From the NCBI RefSeq assembly GCF_900103975.1, contig NZ_FNIR01000007.1, positions 1-64,000 on the forward strand: DNA of 64,000 nucleotides, written 5' to 3'. Source of the DNA: Klenkia soli (lineage in GTDB: Bacteria; Actinomycetota; Actinomycetes; Mycobacteriales; Geodermatophilaceae). The first letter of the stretch is position 1; each line of letters opens with the position of its first letter. Below are positions 1 through 8,322 of the stretch, in pieces. The notes beneath the pieces are model-generated. The model worked only from the letters and a program-made list of their open reading frames with translations. It was not told the DNA's origin and made no database searches. The position numbers and the translations under genes are program-made.

Positions 1-624
1 CTCGCCGGTGATGTGCTGGGTCAGGTCGACCACGTGCGCGCCGATGTCGCCCAGTGCCCCGGAGCCGGCCTTGTCGGCCTCCAGCCGCCAGGACATCGGG
101 GCCTGCGGGTCGGCGATCCAGTCCTGCAGGTAGGCCGCGCGCACGTGCCGGATCGTCCCCAGCCGCCCCTCGGCGACCAGCTGGCGGGCCAGCGCGATCG
201 CCGGCACCCGGCGGTAGGTGAACCCGACCATGGCTCGGACGCCGCGCGCGGCCGCCCGGTCGGCGGCGGCGGTCATCGCCTCGGCCTCGGCGACGGAGTT
301 GGCCAACGGCTTCTCGCACAGCACGTGCTTGCCGGCCTCGAGCGCGGCGATCGCGATCTCGGCGTGGGTGTCACCGGGGGTGCAGATGTCGACCAGGTCG
401 ACGTCGTCCCGCTCCAGGACCGCGTGCCAGTCGGTGGCGGTCTCGGCCCAGCCGAGCTGCTCGGCGGCTGCGGCGGTGCGCCCGGCGTCCCGACCGACCA
501 GGACGGCGAGCTCGGGACGCAGCGGGAGGTCGAAGAAGCGGGGCGCGGTGCGCCAGGCGTGCGAGTGGGCCCGGCCCATGAAGGCGTGGCCGACCATCGC
601 GACGCGCAGGGGGCGGGTGGTCAT
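1..624 (-). CDS. Gfo/Idh/MocA family oxidoreductase (C-terminus cut by window edge)
   Basis: NAD(P)-dependent sugar dehydrogenase, likely cytosolic. The N-terminal Rossmann motif is VGHAFMG (about residues 11-17), and the family EKP motif (CEKPLANS, Lys about residue 105) is present. The visible 208 residues include the start of the C-terminal substrate domain (DIGAHVVDL). The ATG at 624 overlaps the stop of the upstream MFS gene as ATGA, so this is the fifth gene of the isomerase operon starting at 4844. Family members reduce or oxidise sugar ring carbons, and in 3-keto-glycoside pathways they interconvert keto and hydroxy sugars. Here it could reduce a keto sugar released after deglycosylation, which is inference. 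The substrate cannot be read from sequence. Confidence 0.9.
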   Translation of the reverse strand, partial: MTTRPLRVAMVGHAFMGRAHSHAWRTAPRFFDLPLRPELAVLVGRDAGRTAAAAEQLGWAETATDWHAVLERDDVDLVDICTPGDTHAEIAIAALEAGKHVLCEKPLANSVAEAEAMTAAADRAAARGVRAMVGFTYRRVPAIALARQLVAEGRLGTIRHVRAAYLQDWIADPQAPMSWRLEADKAGSGALGDIGAHVVDLTQHITGE

Positions 625-2126
625 GGGGGTCCTCCCAGGTGGTGGCGGGGGTCGGTGGTGGCCGGCTGCGGGTCGGGGGACGGGACGGGCGGTGGCGGCG
701 GGCCGGTGGCGGTGCCCGGGAGGGCCAGACCGCCGACCCCGGCGACCAGCACCAGTGCGGCGCCGACGAGCAGCGCCACCCCGTACCCGTCGGCGAGCAG
801 GGCGGCCGACGGCACGGCGCCCCCGGCCCGGTGGGCGGTCACCGTCGAGGCGATCACCACGAACGCCGCCAGGCCGACGGCACCGCCGATCTGCCGCGAG
901 GTGTTCAGCAGCCCCGAGGCCAGTCCGGCCTGCTCGCGGCCCACGCCGGAGGTCGCCGCCATCGTGATCGGCAGACCGGCGGCGCCGAACCCGGCCGTGG
1001 CCAGGAACAGCGGGCCGAGCACCTCGCCGGCGTAGCCGCCGCCCGAGCCGATCCGGGACAGCAGGAGCAGGCCGACGACGCTCACCAGGCAGGCGGCGCA
1101 GTACACGCTGCGCGGGCGGAACCGCCGGAGCAGCCGGGGCCCGGTCTGCAGGCCGACCACGATGCCCAGTCCGGCGGGCAGCAGCGCCAGACCTGCCTCG
1201 AGCGGCGGCATGCGCAGCCCCTGCTGCAGGTGCAGCGAGACGAAGAAGAAGATCGCCGGGATCAGCCCCGCGGTGAGCAGGCTGAGCCCATTCGCCAGGG
1301 CCAGCGACCGCACCCGGAACACCCCGAGCGGCACCAGGGGGTGCGCGGCCCGGCGTTCGACCAGCACGAACGCCGCACCGAGGACGACGGCCGCCCCCAG
1401 CAACCCGAGCGTGGACGGCGCCCCCCACCCGTGCTGCTCGCTGCCCACCAGCCCGCCGATCAGGCAGCTGGACGCCGCGGTGACCAGGGCCGCGCCGGTG
1501 AGGTCGAGCCGGCCACGCAGCGGTCGCCGCGGCTCGGGGGCCAGCACCCACCAGGCCGCGGCGAGCACCGCCAGCCCGATGGGCACGTTGACGATGAGCA
1601 CCCACCGCCAGCTCAGCAGGCCGGTGAGCACGCCGCCGATCACCCCGCCCAGCGCGCCGCCCGCCGACGCCACCCCGGACCAGATGGCCAGCGCCCGGGC
1701 CCGCTCCCGCGGCTCCACGAACGTCGTCGTGACCAGGGTCAGCGTGGCGGGGGTGAAGACCGCACCGCCGACCCCCTGGAGCGCGCGGGCGGCGACCAGC
1801 TGCCAGCCCTCGGTGGCCAGCCCGCCCAGCAGGCTGGCCACCGTGAAGACCGCGAGTCCGGCGATGAACACCGGACGTCGTCCCAGCAGGTCCGCCGCCC
1901 GACCGCCGACCAGCAGCAGGCCGGCGTAGGTGAGCGTGTAGCCGTTCACCACCCACTGCAGGCCACCGGGTGACAGGCCCAGGTCGGCCCGCATCGACGG
2001 CAGCGCCACGTTCACGATGCTGACGTCGAGGATGCCCATGAACGAGGCCACGCAGGCCACGGCCAGGACGGCGTTCGGGCGGTGCCGGACGGGACGGTCG
2101 ACGTCGGGCACCGCCCGGGTCGTCAC
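621..2126 (-). CDS. MFS transporter, 14-TM drug/metabolite exporter type
   Basis: Membrane exporter of the major facilitator superfamily, about 501 residues, longer than the usual 12-TM proteins and matching the DHA2 (EmrB/QacA-like) type. The N-terminal SFMGILDVSIVNVALP and GRAADLLGRR motifs are typical for TM1 and the TM2-3 loop; GGVIGGVLTG resembles exporter motif C. The GTG start at 2126 shares bases with the preceding TGA (GTGA), indicating translational coupling inside the isomerase operon. Such an exporter could remove released aglycones (flavonoid- or phenol-like), which is an inference from context. Drug efflux unrelated to the pathway is the alternative. Confidence 0.85.
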   Translation of the reverse strand: MTTRAVPDVDRPVRHRPNAVLAVACVASFMGILDVSIVNVALPSMRADLGLSPGGLQWVVNGYTLTYAGLLLVGGRAADLLGRRPVFIAGLAVFTVASLLGGLATEGWQLVAARALQGVGGAVFTPATLTLVTTTFVEPRERARALAIWSGVASAGGALGGVIGGVLTGLLSWRWVLIVNVPIGLAVLAAAWWVLAPEPRRPLRGRLDLTGAALVTAASSCLIGGLVGSEQHGWGAPSTLGLLGAAVVLGAAFVLVERRAAHPLVPLGVFRVRSLALANGLSLLTAGLIPAIFFFVSLHLQQGLRMPPLEAGLALLPAGLGIVVGLQTGPRLLRRFRPRSVYCAACLVSVVGLLLLSRIGSGGGYAGEVLGPLFLATAGFGAAGLPITMAATSGVGREQAGLASGLLNTSRQIGGAVGLAAFVVIASTVTAHRAGGAVPSAALLADGYGVALLVGAALVLVAGVGGLALPGTATGPPPPPVPSPDPQPATTDPRHHLGGPP

Positions 2127-3112
2127 CGGGCGCCGCTGCCGACGGCGCTGGTCAGCGGCAGCAGCTCGCGCTGCAGCAGGTACCCGGCGACCAACGTGCT
2201 CTGCGCCGGGTGCGGGCTCTGGTCGCTCTCCACCACCACCCAGCCGGTGTAGCCGGCGTCCAGCAGGGCGCGGGTCAGCGCCGGGAAGTCCAGCCGGCCG
2301 CCGTCGGCACCGGGCTCGGCGAACCAGCGCGGCACCTCCTGCGCTCCCCCGCGCACCCGCACGGTCCAGTGCGCGGCGGGCTGCCGGTACTCCCCCGCCT
2401 CGTCGACGGCCAGCGCGTCCTTGAACTGGACGTGCCGGATCCGGTCGCCGCGCGCGGCGATGACCGCCAGCGGGTCGATGCCGGCCACGGCCAGCTCGCC
2501 GGTGTCCAGGGCCAGCCCGACCAGCGCCGGGTCGGTGCGGGCCAGCAGCGCGTCGAGCGCTCCGTCGGCCCGCAGCGAGGAGAGGAAGTCGACGTGCACG
2601 GCGAGCTGCACGCCGTCCTCCGCCACGGCCGCACCGACGGCGTTCCAGGTCGCCGCCAGCTGGTCGAGGGCCGCGTCGTCGAGGGGCGGCTTGTCCTCCG
2701 CCGCCGGACCGGCCGGGACGACCAGCACCGATCCGCCGAGCTCGGCCAAGGCCTGGGCGTACCAGCGTGCCTCGGCGACGAGGGTCGGGACATCGTCGGC
2801 CGACAGCGGCGACAGCGACCCGGTGAGGTGCTCCATCGAGCGCTCGGACGGGTCGTAGACCCAGCTGCTGACGGCGGTGAGCGCGCAGCCCCGGACGAAC
2901 CGGCCGAACCCGGCGACCGACCCGAAGTTGGCGGCCAGCTGCTCGGGGTTGCCCATCGGCTGCCAGCGGCCGGTGCCGCTGGTGAGCTCGACGCCCTCGA
3001 AGCCGGCGATCGAGATGGTCTTCAGCGCCCGCTCGTGCGCCTCGCGGCGGACGAAGTCGTCGAACTGCGGCTTCCACTGGTTGATCGCGTAGGCCCAACG
3101 GATGCCGCTCAC
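2123..3112 (-). CDS. sugar phosphate isomerase/epimerase (xylose isomerase-like TIM barrel)
   Basis: Protein of 329 residues in the AP endonuclease 2/xylose isomerase-like family, resembling IolE/inosose dehydratase in layout. Candidate metal ligands come in the usual barrel order: AVHVDFLS, LALDTGEL, RHVQFKDAL and VVVESDQS. The GTG start at 3112 overlaps the stop of the upstream barrel gene (GTGA). This is one of three consecutive TIM-barrel isomerases in one operon next to an MFS exporter and a Gfo dehydrogenase. Members of this fold catalyse isomerisation, epimerisation, dehydration and 3-keto-glycoside elimination or hydration, so it may act on the keto or enediol sugar made by the deglycosylation enzymes. 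The exact reaction is unknown. Confidence 0.8.
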   Translation of the reverse strand: MSGIRWAYAINQWKPQFDDFVRREAHERALKTISIAGFEGVELTSGTGRWQPMGNPEQLAANFGSVAGFGRFVRGCALTAVSSWVYDPSERSMEHLTGSLSPLSADDVPTLVAEARWYAQALAELGGSVLVVPAGPAAEDKPPLDDAALDQLAATWNAVGAAVAEDGVQLAVHVDFLSSLRADGALDALLARTDPALVGLALDTGELAVAGIDPLAVIAARGDRIRHVQFKDALAVDEAGEYRQPAAHWTVRVRGGAQEVPRWFAEPGADGGRLDFPALTRALLDAGYTGWVVVESDQSPHPAQSTLVAGYLLQRELLPLTSAVGSGAR

Positions 3113-4071
3113 CGGTAGATCTCCTCGAGGACGTTCTTCGCGTACCAGCGGGAGATCGCGGTGCTCTCGGAGTAGTCGCCGCCCTCCTTGTTGGCCTTGT
3201 CGTGCTCCACCGAGATCCAGCCGGTGTAGCCGTTGTCGCGGACGGCGGTCATCATCGCCTCGAAGTCGACCAGGCCGTCGGGGGTGCCCATCTCGTAGAA
3301 CCACTTGCCGGTGGTCGGCGCCATGATCTCGGAGTCGGGCCGGTTGGCGTGCTCGCCGGGGGCGGCGACGTGGTGGGTGTCCTTGAAGTGGAACCCGCTC
3401 ACCCGCTGGGCGTGCCGGTCGTACAGCGCCACCGGGTCCAGCCCCGCGATGCAGTGCTGCGCGGTGTCCACGAACAGCGACACGTACAGCGGGTCGGTGT
3501 AGGAGTAGAAGGTGTCGATGTCGGCCTCGGTCTGGATGCCGCAGAAGAACTCGTGGTGGCAGGTCAGCCGCACCCCGAAGCCGGCGGTGATCTCGCCGAC
3601 CTTGTTCCAGACGTCGGCGGTGTGCTTGAGCTTGTCGTCGGTGACCGGCTCCATGTCGTAGGCCAGCGTCGCCGGCATCACGATGATGTTGTCCAGCTGG
3701 ATCTCCGACCAGCGGCCCATGGTGACCCGGAAGTCCTCGAGGATGGCCTCGTGGGTCTCGGGCAGGTGCGGGGCGTAGGTGCGGGTGTCGTAGTCGGCGG
3801 CGTGGAAGGTGTTCACGATCCGCTCGAGGCCGTGGTCCTGGACCATCTCCTGGTACTTGGCCGGCCCGCCGTAGTCGCCGTACATCTGCCAGATGCGGAA
3901 GTCGAAGGTGTCGATGGCGTCGAAGCCGACCGCCTTCACCTGCTTGAGGAACGCCGACATCGTCCGGTGGGAGTGCCACTGGTCGACCGGGCCGGCGGGG
4001 CCGTTGCTGCGCCAGTGGTCCATGTAGCTCCACTTGATGGCGCGCTCGGCGGCCGTGGGTGCGGCGGTCAT
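3109..4071 (-). CDS. sugar phosphate isomerase/epimerase (TIM barrel)
   Basis: Protein of 320 residues, second of three tandem TIM-barrel genes. Family motifs are visible: CHHEFFCG, LFVDTAQHC, SGFHFKDTHH and WISVEHDKAN, giving a Glu/Asp/His/Glu divalent metal site. The ATG at 4071 overlaps the upstream stop (ATGA) and its own stop overlaps the next GTG. It differs strongly from the barrel genes on either side, so the operon is not a simple tandem duplication. It probably converts a sugar intermediate in the cytosol; the reaction cannot be assigned from sequence. Confidence 0.8.
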   Translation of the reverse strand: MTAAPTAAERAIKWSYMDHWRSNGPAGPVDQWHSHRTMSAFLKQVKAVGFDAIDTFDFRIWQMYGDYGGPAKYQEMVQDHGLERIVNTFHAADYDTRTYAPHLPETHEAILEDFRVTMGRWSEIQLDNIIVMPATLAYDMEPVTDDKLKHTADVWNKVGEITAGFGVRLTCHHEFFCGIQTEADIDTFYSYTDPLYVSLFVDTAQHCIAGLDPVALYDRHAQRVSGFHFKDTHHVAAPGEHANRPDSEIMAPTTGKWFYEMGTPDGLVDFEAMMTAVRDNGYTGWISVEHDKANKEGGDYSESTAISRWYAKNVLEEIYR

Positions 4072-4844
4072 GCCGACGCCGCCAGCGACCGGATGTGCTG
4101 CACCGAGGCCACGGTCTCGGTGGTCGGCACGTACTCCAGACCGATGGGGCCGTCGTAGCCGACGGCGCGCAGCTCGCCCAGCCGGGCGGCCCAGTCGATG
4201 TCGCCCGTCCCGGGCTCGCCGCGGCCGGGGGCGTCGGCGATCTGCACGTAGGCGATCACGTCCGCCGCGCCCTTCAGCGCCAGCGTCGCGTCCTCGCCCT
4301 GGGCGACCGAGTGGTAGAGGTCGAACAGCAGGCGGAGGTCGTCCGAGCCGACCATGCGCACGACCTCGACCGCGTCGGCGGTGTGGTCCAGCAGCGCGCC
4401 GGGGTGGTCGACCCGGGTGTTGACCGGCTCGAGCACGAGGGTGATGCCGGACCCGGCGACCCGCTCGGCCGCCTGGGTGAAGATCTCGGCCAGCCGCTCG
4501 TGGTTCGCCGTCCGCTTGGCGCCGCCGAAGCCGCTGCCCGACCCCAGCACGATGCGCGGGCAACCGAGCGTGCGGGCGGCCTCGACACCCTTGTCCAGCC
4601 CGGCGAAGAAGGCGTCCATGGTCTCCCACGGCATGGCGAAGTTGGTGCGGGGCTCGGCCAGGATGCCGGTCATGGAGACCCCGGTCTCGCGCAGCGCCGC
4701 GGCGATGGCCGGGACGTCGCGGGTGGACGTCTGCCACATCTCCACGGCGTCGAAGCCGGCCGCAGCGGCCGCCCGGACCCGGTCGGCGAGGTCGGGCCCC
4801 GCCTCGCTGAAGAGCAGTTCGATGTTGGGTGACAAGCGGTACAC
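4068..4844 (-). CDS. hydroxypyruvate isomerase family protein
   Basis: Protein of 258 residues, matching the usual length of the Hyi family (hydroxypyruvate isomerase, a TIM barrel that interconverts hydroxypyruvate and tartronate semialdehyde). The segment LVLEPVNTRVDHPG closely resembles the family's EPxNxRDxPG signature, followed by LLFDLYHSVAQGED, YVQIADAPGRGEPG and GLEYVP. First gene of the isomerase-MFS-Gfo operon, with about 174 bp upstream that holds an inverted repeat and a TAGAAT-like -10 hexamer. In this catabolic setting it may act on a keto sugar rather than hydroxypyruvate; Hyi-like proteins are often reassigned in sugar clusters. Confidence 0.8.
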   Translation of the reverse strand: MYRLSPNIELLFSEAGPDLADRVRAAAAAGFDAVEMWQTSTRDVPAIAAALRETGVSMTGILAEPRTNFAMPWETMDAFFAGLDKGVEAARTLGCPRIVLGSGSGFGGAKRTANHERLAEIFTQAAERVAGSGITLVLEPVNTRVDHPGALLDHTADAVEVVRMVGSDDLRLLFDLYHSVAQGEDATLALKGAADVIAYVQIADAPGRGEPGTGDIDWAARLGELRAVGYDGPIGLEYVPTTETVASVQHIRSLAASA

Positions 4845-4998
4845 GGGGACCTCTCCCGTTGCGGTGGGCGGGCCGTCGTCCGACGACCCGCGGGTGCTGG
4901 GCTGACGAGGTGGCTCGGGTGCCTCGTCGAGGTCGGCGTCAGGGAGGTGCCCGCACTCGAGCGGGTCCCGCAGAGCGGGCCTGGCGTCTAGCGGCTCT

Positions 4999-5016
4999 TC
5001 AGAACCGCCATTCTGA
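4999..5016. promoter_or_regulatory. inverted repeat, copy 1 of shared operator (TCAGAA-N6-TTCTGA)
   Basis: Perfect 6-bp arms TCAGAA and TTCTGA separated by CCGCCA. It starts two bases after the GMC oxidase stop codon and lies about 155 bp upstream of the Hyi-family start at 4844. On the minus strand a TAGAAT hexamer (a plausible -10) overlaps its upstream edge. The same architecture occurs at 15099-15118 and, with one mismatch, at 20702-20719. I infer an internal promoter and operator for the isomerase operon. The rest of the 174-bp gap holds only a short CCCGC-AGA-GCGGG hairpin. Confidence 0.6.
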
Positions 5017-5018
5017 TT

Positions 5019-6584
5019 CTAGCCCGACGTGGTCTGGGTCTCAACCCCCTGGGCCAGCCGGGCGGCGATCTCGCGGGCCCCGGCCACGGCCAGCGCGACG
5101 GAGGTCAGGGTGGGGTTGCAGGCCATCGGCGTCGGGATCACGCCGTTGCCGGCGACGAACAGGCCCTCGACGTCCCAGACCTCGCTGGTCGGGCCGCAGA
5201 CCGAGGTGCCGTCGTCCACCGCGCCCATGCGGGTCGACCCCTGGTAGTGCAGCGAGGCGCCCGACGGCAGCACGAACGGCTCGTCGCCCAGTGCCTCGCC
5301 GAGCGCATCCGCGGCGCGCCGGACGCTGCGGGCGGCCTGCGCCAGCGTCGCCCGGTCGCGGTCGGTCAGCGTGTAGTGGACCAGCGGCTTCGGCATGCCG
5401 AACTCGTCGACGGCGTCGTCGTCGAACTCCACGCGGTCGGTGGCCTGCAGGTCCTTGCCGCAGAACCAGCCCAGCCCGACGACCGTGCCCGGCGCCGGGA
5501 CGTCGCCCACGATCGGCACCGGCGAAGCGTCCAGCTGCATGACCTGGCCGTGGAAGGGGTTCGCGTCGGTGTAGGGCACCCACGACACCCCGCTCTGCTG
5601 CACGATCGCGGTGTCCCCGCGAGGGTCGTGCTGGTCGGCGGCGGTGCTGCCGACGTCGCGCAGCCGGACGGCGAAGACCATCTGCGGCTGGTCGTTGAGG
5701 TACCGGCCCAGCGCCGGCGGCCGCACACCCGAGGCGTGCAGCAGCTGCGGGGTGCGCACCGCATCGGCGGCGGCGACCACGAACCGGGCGCGCACCTCGT
5801 GGTCGGTGCCGTCCCGGCGGTCCCGGACGACGACGCCGACGGCCCGGCCGTGCTCGACCAGCACCCGGCGGACCTGGGCCTCGGGGAACAGCGTGGCGGC
5901 CGGGTTGTCCCGGGTCACGTCGCCGAAGACCACGTCGGCACCGCTCCAGGTCAGGGCGCCGTCGGCCCGGCGCTGCACGGCCAGCGGCATGGACCGCACG
6001 TACCGGTCGGCGGGGCGCTCGGCGTCGAACTCGGCACCCAGCCGCTCCCGGACGACGTCGGAGTACGGCGCGTCGCCGAAGGGGTCGCGGGAGACCCCGA
6101 GCAGTCGCTCGGCCTCGTCGAGCAGCTCGTCGAGGTCGGGGCGGGCGTCGATCCGCTCCGCCCCGCCGGGGCGGGGGCAGGCACAGGTCCAGTGCGCGCC
6201 CATGCCGCCGACGTTGCTGGACATCGCCAGGGCCGGGATGCCGTCCTCCCCCGGCTGCCGGAAACCGTCGGGCAGCACGTGGGTGCCGGGCCGGACGACC
6301 CGCTTGGTCGGGTCGGTGAGGGCGGCCTCGGCCTTGGTGGCGGTGTGCGGGTGCACGCCCTCGGACCGCCGCTGGGCGACCAGCCGCTCGTCGAGGTCGG
6401 CGATGTTCTTCACGTGCATGCCGGGCGGGTCGGTGAGCGCCGGGCCGACCTCGAACACCGCGAGGGTGGTGCCGGGCGACAGCTCGCTGAGCACGCGGGC
6501 GTAGGCGGCGCCGGTCGGGCCGCTGCCGACGATCGCGACGTCGACGGCGGAGGGGAAGGAGCGGGGCACGTCGTCTCCGGTCAT
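5019..6584 (-). CDS. GMC-type FAD oxidase, pyranose oxidase / C-glycoside 3-oxidase (CarA/DgpA)-like
   Basis: Flavoenzyme of 521 residues. N-terminal FAD-binding motif VGSGPTG (about residues 19-25). GGMGAHWTCACPRP (His about 131) matches the segment that carries the covalently linked FAD histidine in fungal pyranose 2-oxidase. The C-terminal ASLHYQGSTRMG and ACNPTLTSVALA hold the expected catalytic His and Asn. Family members oxidise sugar hydroxyls at C2 or C3. CarA/DgpA oxidise C-glycosides at C3 to activate them for C-C cleavage. The gene sits downstream of separate alpha and beta deglycosidase genes and overlaps the alpha/beta-hydrolase stop (ATGA). A paralogue lies at 27753-29294. Assignment as the 3-oxidase is inference from family and neighbours. 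Confidence 0.85.
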   Translation of the reverse strand: MTGDDVPRSFPSAVDVAIVGSGPTGAAYARVLSELSPGTTLAVFEVGPALTDPPGMHVKNIADLDERLVAQRRSEGVHPHTATKAEAALTDPTKRVVRPGTHVLPDGFRQPGEDGIPALAMSSNVGGMGAHWTCACPRPGGAERIDARPDLDELLDEAERLLGVSRDPFGDAPYSDVVRERLGAEFDAERPADRYVRSMPLAVQRRADGALTWSGADVVFGDVTRDNPAATLFPEAQVRRVLVEHGRAVGVVVRDRRDGTDHEVRARFVVAAADAVRTPQLLHASGVRPPALGRYLNDQPQMVFAVRLRDVGSTAADQHDPRGDTAIVQQSGVSWVPYTDANPFHGQVMQLDASPVPIVGDVPAPGTVVGLGWFCGKDLQATDRVEFDDDAVDEFGMPKPLVHYTLTDRDRATLAQAARSVRRAADALGEALGDEPFVLPSGASLHYQGSTRMGAVDDGTSVCGPTSEVWDVEGLFVAGNGVIPTPMACNPTLTSVALAVAGAREIAARLAQGVETQTTSG

Positions 6585-7552
6585 CGGGGTGTGGTGGCGG
6601 TGGTCGTGACGACCTCGGCCACGAGGTCCAGGGCGCGGCCGACCGGCTCGAGCTCGGCGGGCAGGTTGAGGAAGGCGTGCAGCATCCCGGGGACGAGGAC
6701 CTGGCGGACGTCGACCCCGGCCAGCGCCAGCGCCGCGGCGAACGCCTCGCCCGAGGCGCGCAGGTTGTCGTACTCGCCGTTGACCAGCACGGTGGGGCAC
6801 AGGCCCTCGAGCACGGCGAGGGCGGGCATGGCGTACCCGTCGGCGGTGCCCAGCGGCCCGCCCAGGTAGTTGGTGGTCACCCACGAGGTGTCCTCGCCGG
6901 GCTTCTCCTGGTAGAGGCCGGGCAGCTCGGCCAACCGGGCGGCCAGCGCCCGGGACGGCGCGGGGACGACGGGGTGGAAGACGCCGTAGACCAGCACCAG
7001 GGCGGCCGGGACCCAGCTCTCCCGGTCGCGCAGCTTCAGCACGGCACCGGCGGTGAGGTTGGCCCCGGCGCTGGCGCCCCCGACCGAGATGCGTGCCGGG
7101 TCCACGCCCAGCGCCGCGGCCTGGTCGCGCACCCAGGCGATCGCCGCCACCGCGTCGTCGTGCGGCACGGGGTAGCTGACCTCGCCCTGGGCCAGCCGGT
7201 AGTCCACGCTCACCACGACGGCGTCGGCCCGGGCGCTGACCTCGCGGGCGGTCCAGTCGGCCTCCCGCATGTCGAGGTCACCGCCGGCGAACCCCCCGCC
7301 GTGCAGCCACACCAGGCAGGGGCGGGTGGTCCCGGCCTCCGGCCCGGGCCCGTAGACGCGGACCGGCACCGGGCCGTGCGGTCCGGGCGCACGGTCCTCG
7401 CGGACGTCGACCTGCGGTGGCGGGACCGTCGGGTCCCAGGCCTCGAACCGGTCGATCTGCGCGCGGCCGGCCGCGGTGCCGTAGGCCTCGCGCAACGAGG
7501 TGAGGCCGTCGAGGTGGTGGAACCGGGACGCGACGTCCGGGTGGATGGGCAC
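6581..7552 (-). CDS. alpha/beta hydrolase, HSL-type esterase
   Basis: Esterase-like protein of 323 residues. The oxyanion-hole motif LHGGGF, the nucleophile elbow GGASAGA, the acid in GEYDNLR and the histidine in GMLHAF form a complete hormone-sensitive-lipase-type triad. GTG start at 7552, 18 bp after the NTF2-like gene. It lies between the deglycosidase subunits and the GMC oxidase, suggesting removal of acyl groups (acetyl, malonyl or phenolic esters) from decorated glycosides. That role is inferred from position only. Confidence 0.85.
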   Translation of the reverse strand: MPIHPDVASRFHHLDGLTSLREAYGTAAGRAQIDRFEAWDPTVPPPQVDVREDRAPGPHGPVPVRVYGPGPEAGTTRPCLVWLHGGGFAGGDLDMREADWTAREVSARADAVVVSVDYRLAQGEVSYPVPHDDAVAAIAWVRDQAAALGVDPARISVGGASAGANLTAGAVLKLRDRESWVPAALVLVYGVFHPVVPAPSRALAARLAELPGLYQEKPGEDTSWVTTNYLGGPLGTADGYAMPALAVLEGLCPTVLVNGEYDNLRASGEAFAAALALAGVDVRQVLVPGMLHAFLNLPAELEPVGRALDLVAEVVTTTATTPR

Positions 7553-7570
7553 GGATCTCCTGTCAGCGGG

Positions 7571-7939
7571 TCAGAACATCGGGTGGTCGGTGGCGGACGT
7601 CGCCGGCCAGGGCTGGATGACGTCCCAGTGCTCGACGACCTGCTCGCCGTCCCAGCGGTAGAGGTCGACGACGGCGGCCACCGGCCGGCCGTCGCGCACG
7701 ATGCGCAGGTGCACCGCGCACAGGTCGCCGTCCACGAGGAGCCGGACAACCTCGGGGGCGAAGCCCGGGTCGGCGAACATCGCCACCAGCGGCTCCCGGG
7801 CGGCGTCCCGGCCGTCGGCCAGGCCGGGGTTGTGCTGCACGTAGTCGGCGGCCACGTAGGTGTCGAAGGCCGCGCCGACGTCCTTGCGGCGGTACATCAC
7901 GTCGACGAAGTCCTCGACCAGCCGGCGGTCGGCGGTCAC
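7571..7939 (-). CDS. NTF2/SnoaL-like small protein
   Basis: Protein of 122 residues with the cone-shaped NTF2 fold pattern: N-terminal helices (LVEDFVDVMYRRKD), YVQHNPGLADGRDA, then beta strands ending VVEHWDVIQPW, which is typical of SnoaL-like polyketide cyclase or dehydratase relatives. The GTG start overlaps the stop of the beta-subunit gene (GTGA), so it is translated with it. SnoaL-like proteins act as small hydratases, isomerases or ligand-binding proteins. It could act on the unsaturated sugar or the aglycone from the neighbouring deglycosidase, but no activity can be assigned. Confidence 0.75.
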   Translation of the reverse strand: MTADRRLVEDFVDVMYRRKDVGAAFDTYVAADYVQHNPGLADGRDAAREPLVAMFADPGFAPEVVRLLVDGDLCAVHLRIVRDGRPVAAVVDLYRWDGEQVVEHWDVIQPWPATSATDHPMF

Positions 7940-8322
7940 CCCGCGAGGGTCAGGCGCTTGCGGTCCCGGCCGCCGCCGGGCACCGGCATGTAGGAGATCC
8001 GCAGCCGCACCGCCACCGCCACGTCGTGCTCGCCGGGCGCGAGCGGTGCGTCGGTCTCGAAGGCCAGCTGGGCACGCTCCCCCATCTCCCACCGGTCGTG
8101 GAGCACCGTGGGCAGCTGGTCGAAGCCGTAGCTGTTCCCGTGCACCGTGAGGGTGGTGCGCGCAGCCGGGACCGGGACGCCGTCGAGGGTCAGGTCGACG
8201 GCCTCGACCATCGACAGGCCCAGACCGCGGTAGTAGGGCATGCGGACCTCGACGACGCCGCCGGTGCGGCCGTCGTCCCGGGCCCGGAAGCCCTCCTCGC
8301 AGACGATGTACTGGTCGAACAT
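7936..8322 (-). CDS. C-glycoside deglycosidase beta subunit-like (DUF6379 type)
   Basis: Protein of 128 residues with all-beta composition, the size of the small beta subunit of CarBC/DgpBC C-deglycosylation enzymes. It aligns with the first 130 residues of the fused protein at 26452-27750: both share a GFR N-terminal motif, a PxYRG segment and a DGVxVP segment. Its ATG overlaps the alpha-subunit stop by one base (TGATG), so the two subunits are coupled. In the known enzymes this subunit packs on the TIM barrel and helps shape the active site. The family assignment rests on size, pairing and the internal homologue. Confidence 0.75.
   Translation of the reverse strand: MFDQYIVCEEGFRARDDGRTGGVVEVRMPYYRGLGLSMVEAVDLTLDGVPVPAARTTLTVHGNSYGFDQLPTVLHDRWEMGERAQLAFETDAPLAPGEHDVAVAVRLRISYMPVPGGGRDRKRLTLAG

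Noticed and set aside
639-1973. Long plus-strand open frame opposite the MFS gene, and many similar long antisense frames across the window
   Set aside because: Arg/Gly/Pro/Gln-rich translations with no motifs, caused by high GC in the third codon position of the real minus-strand genes.
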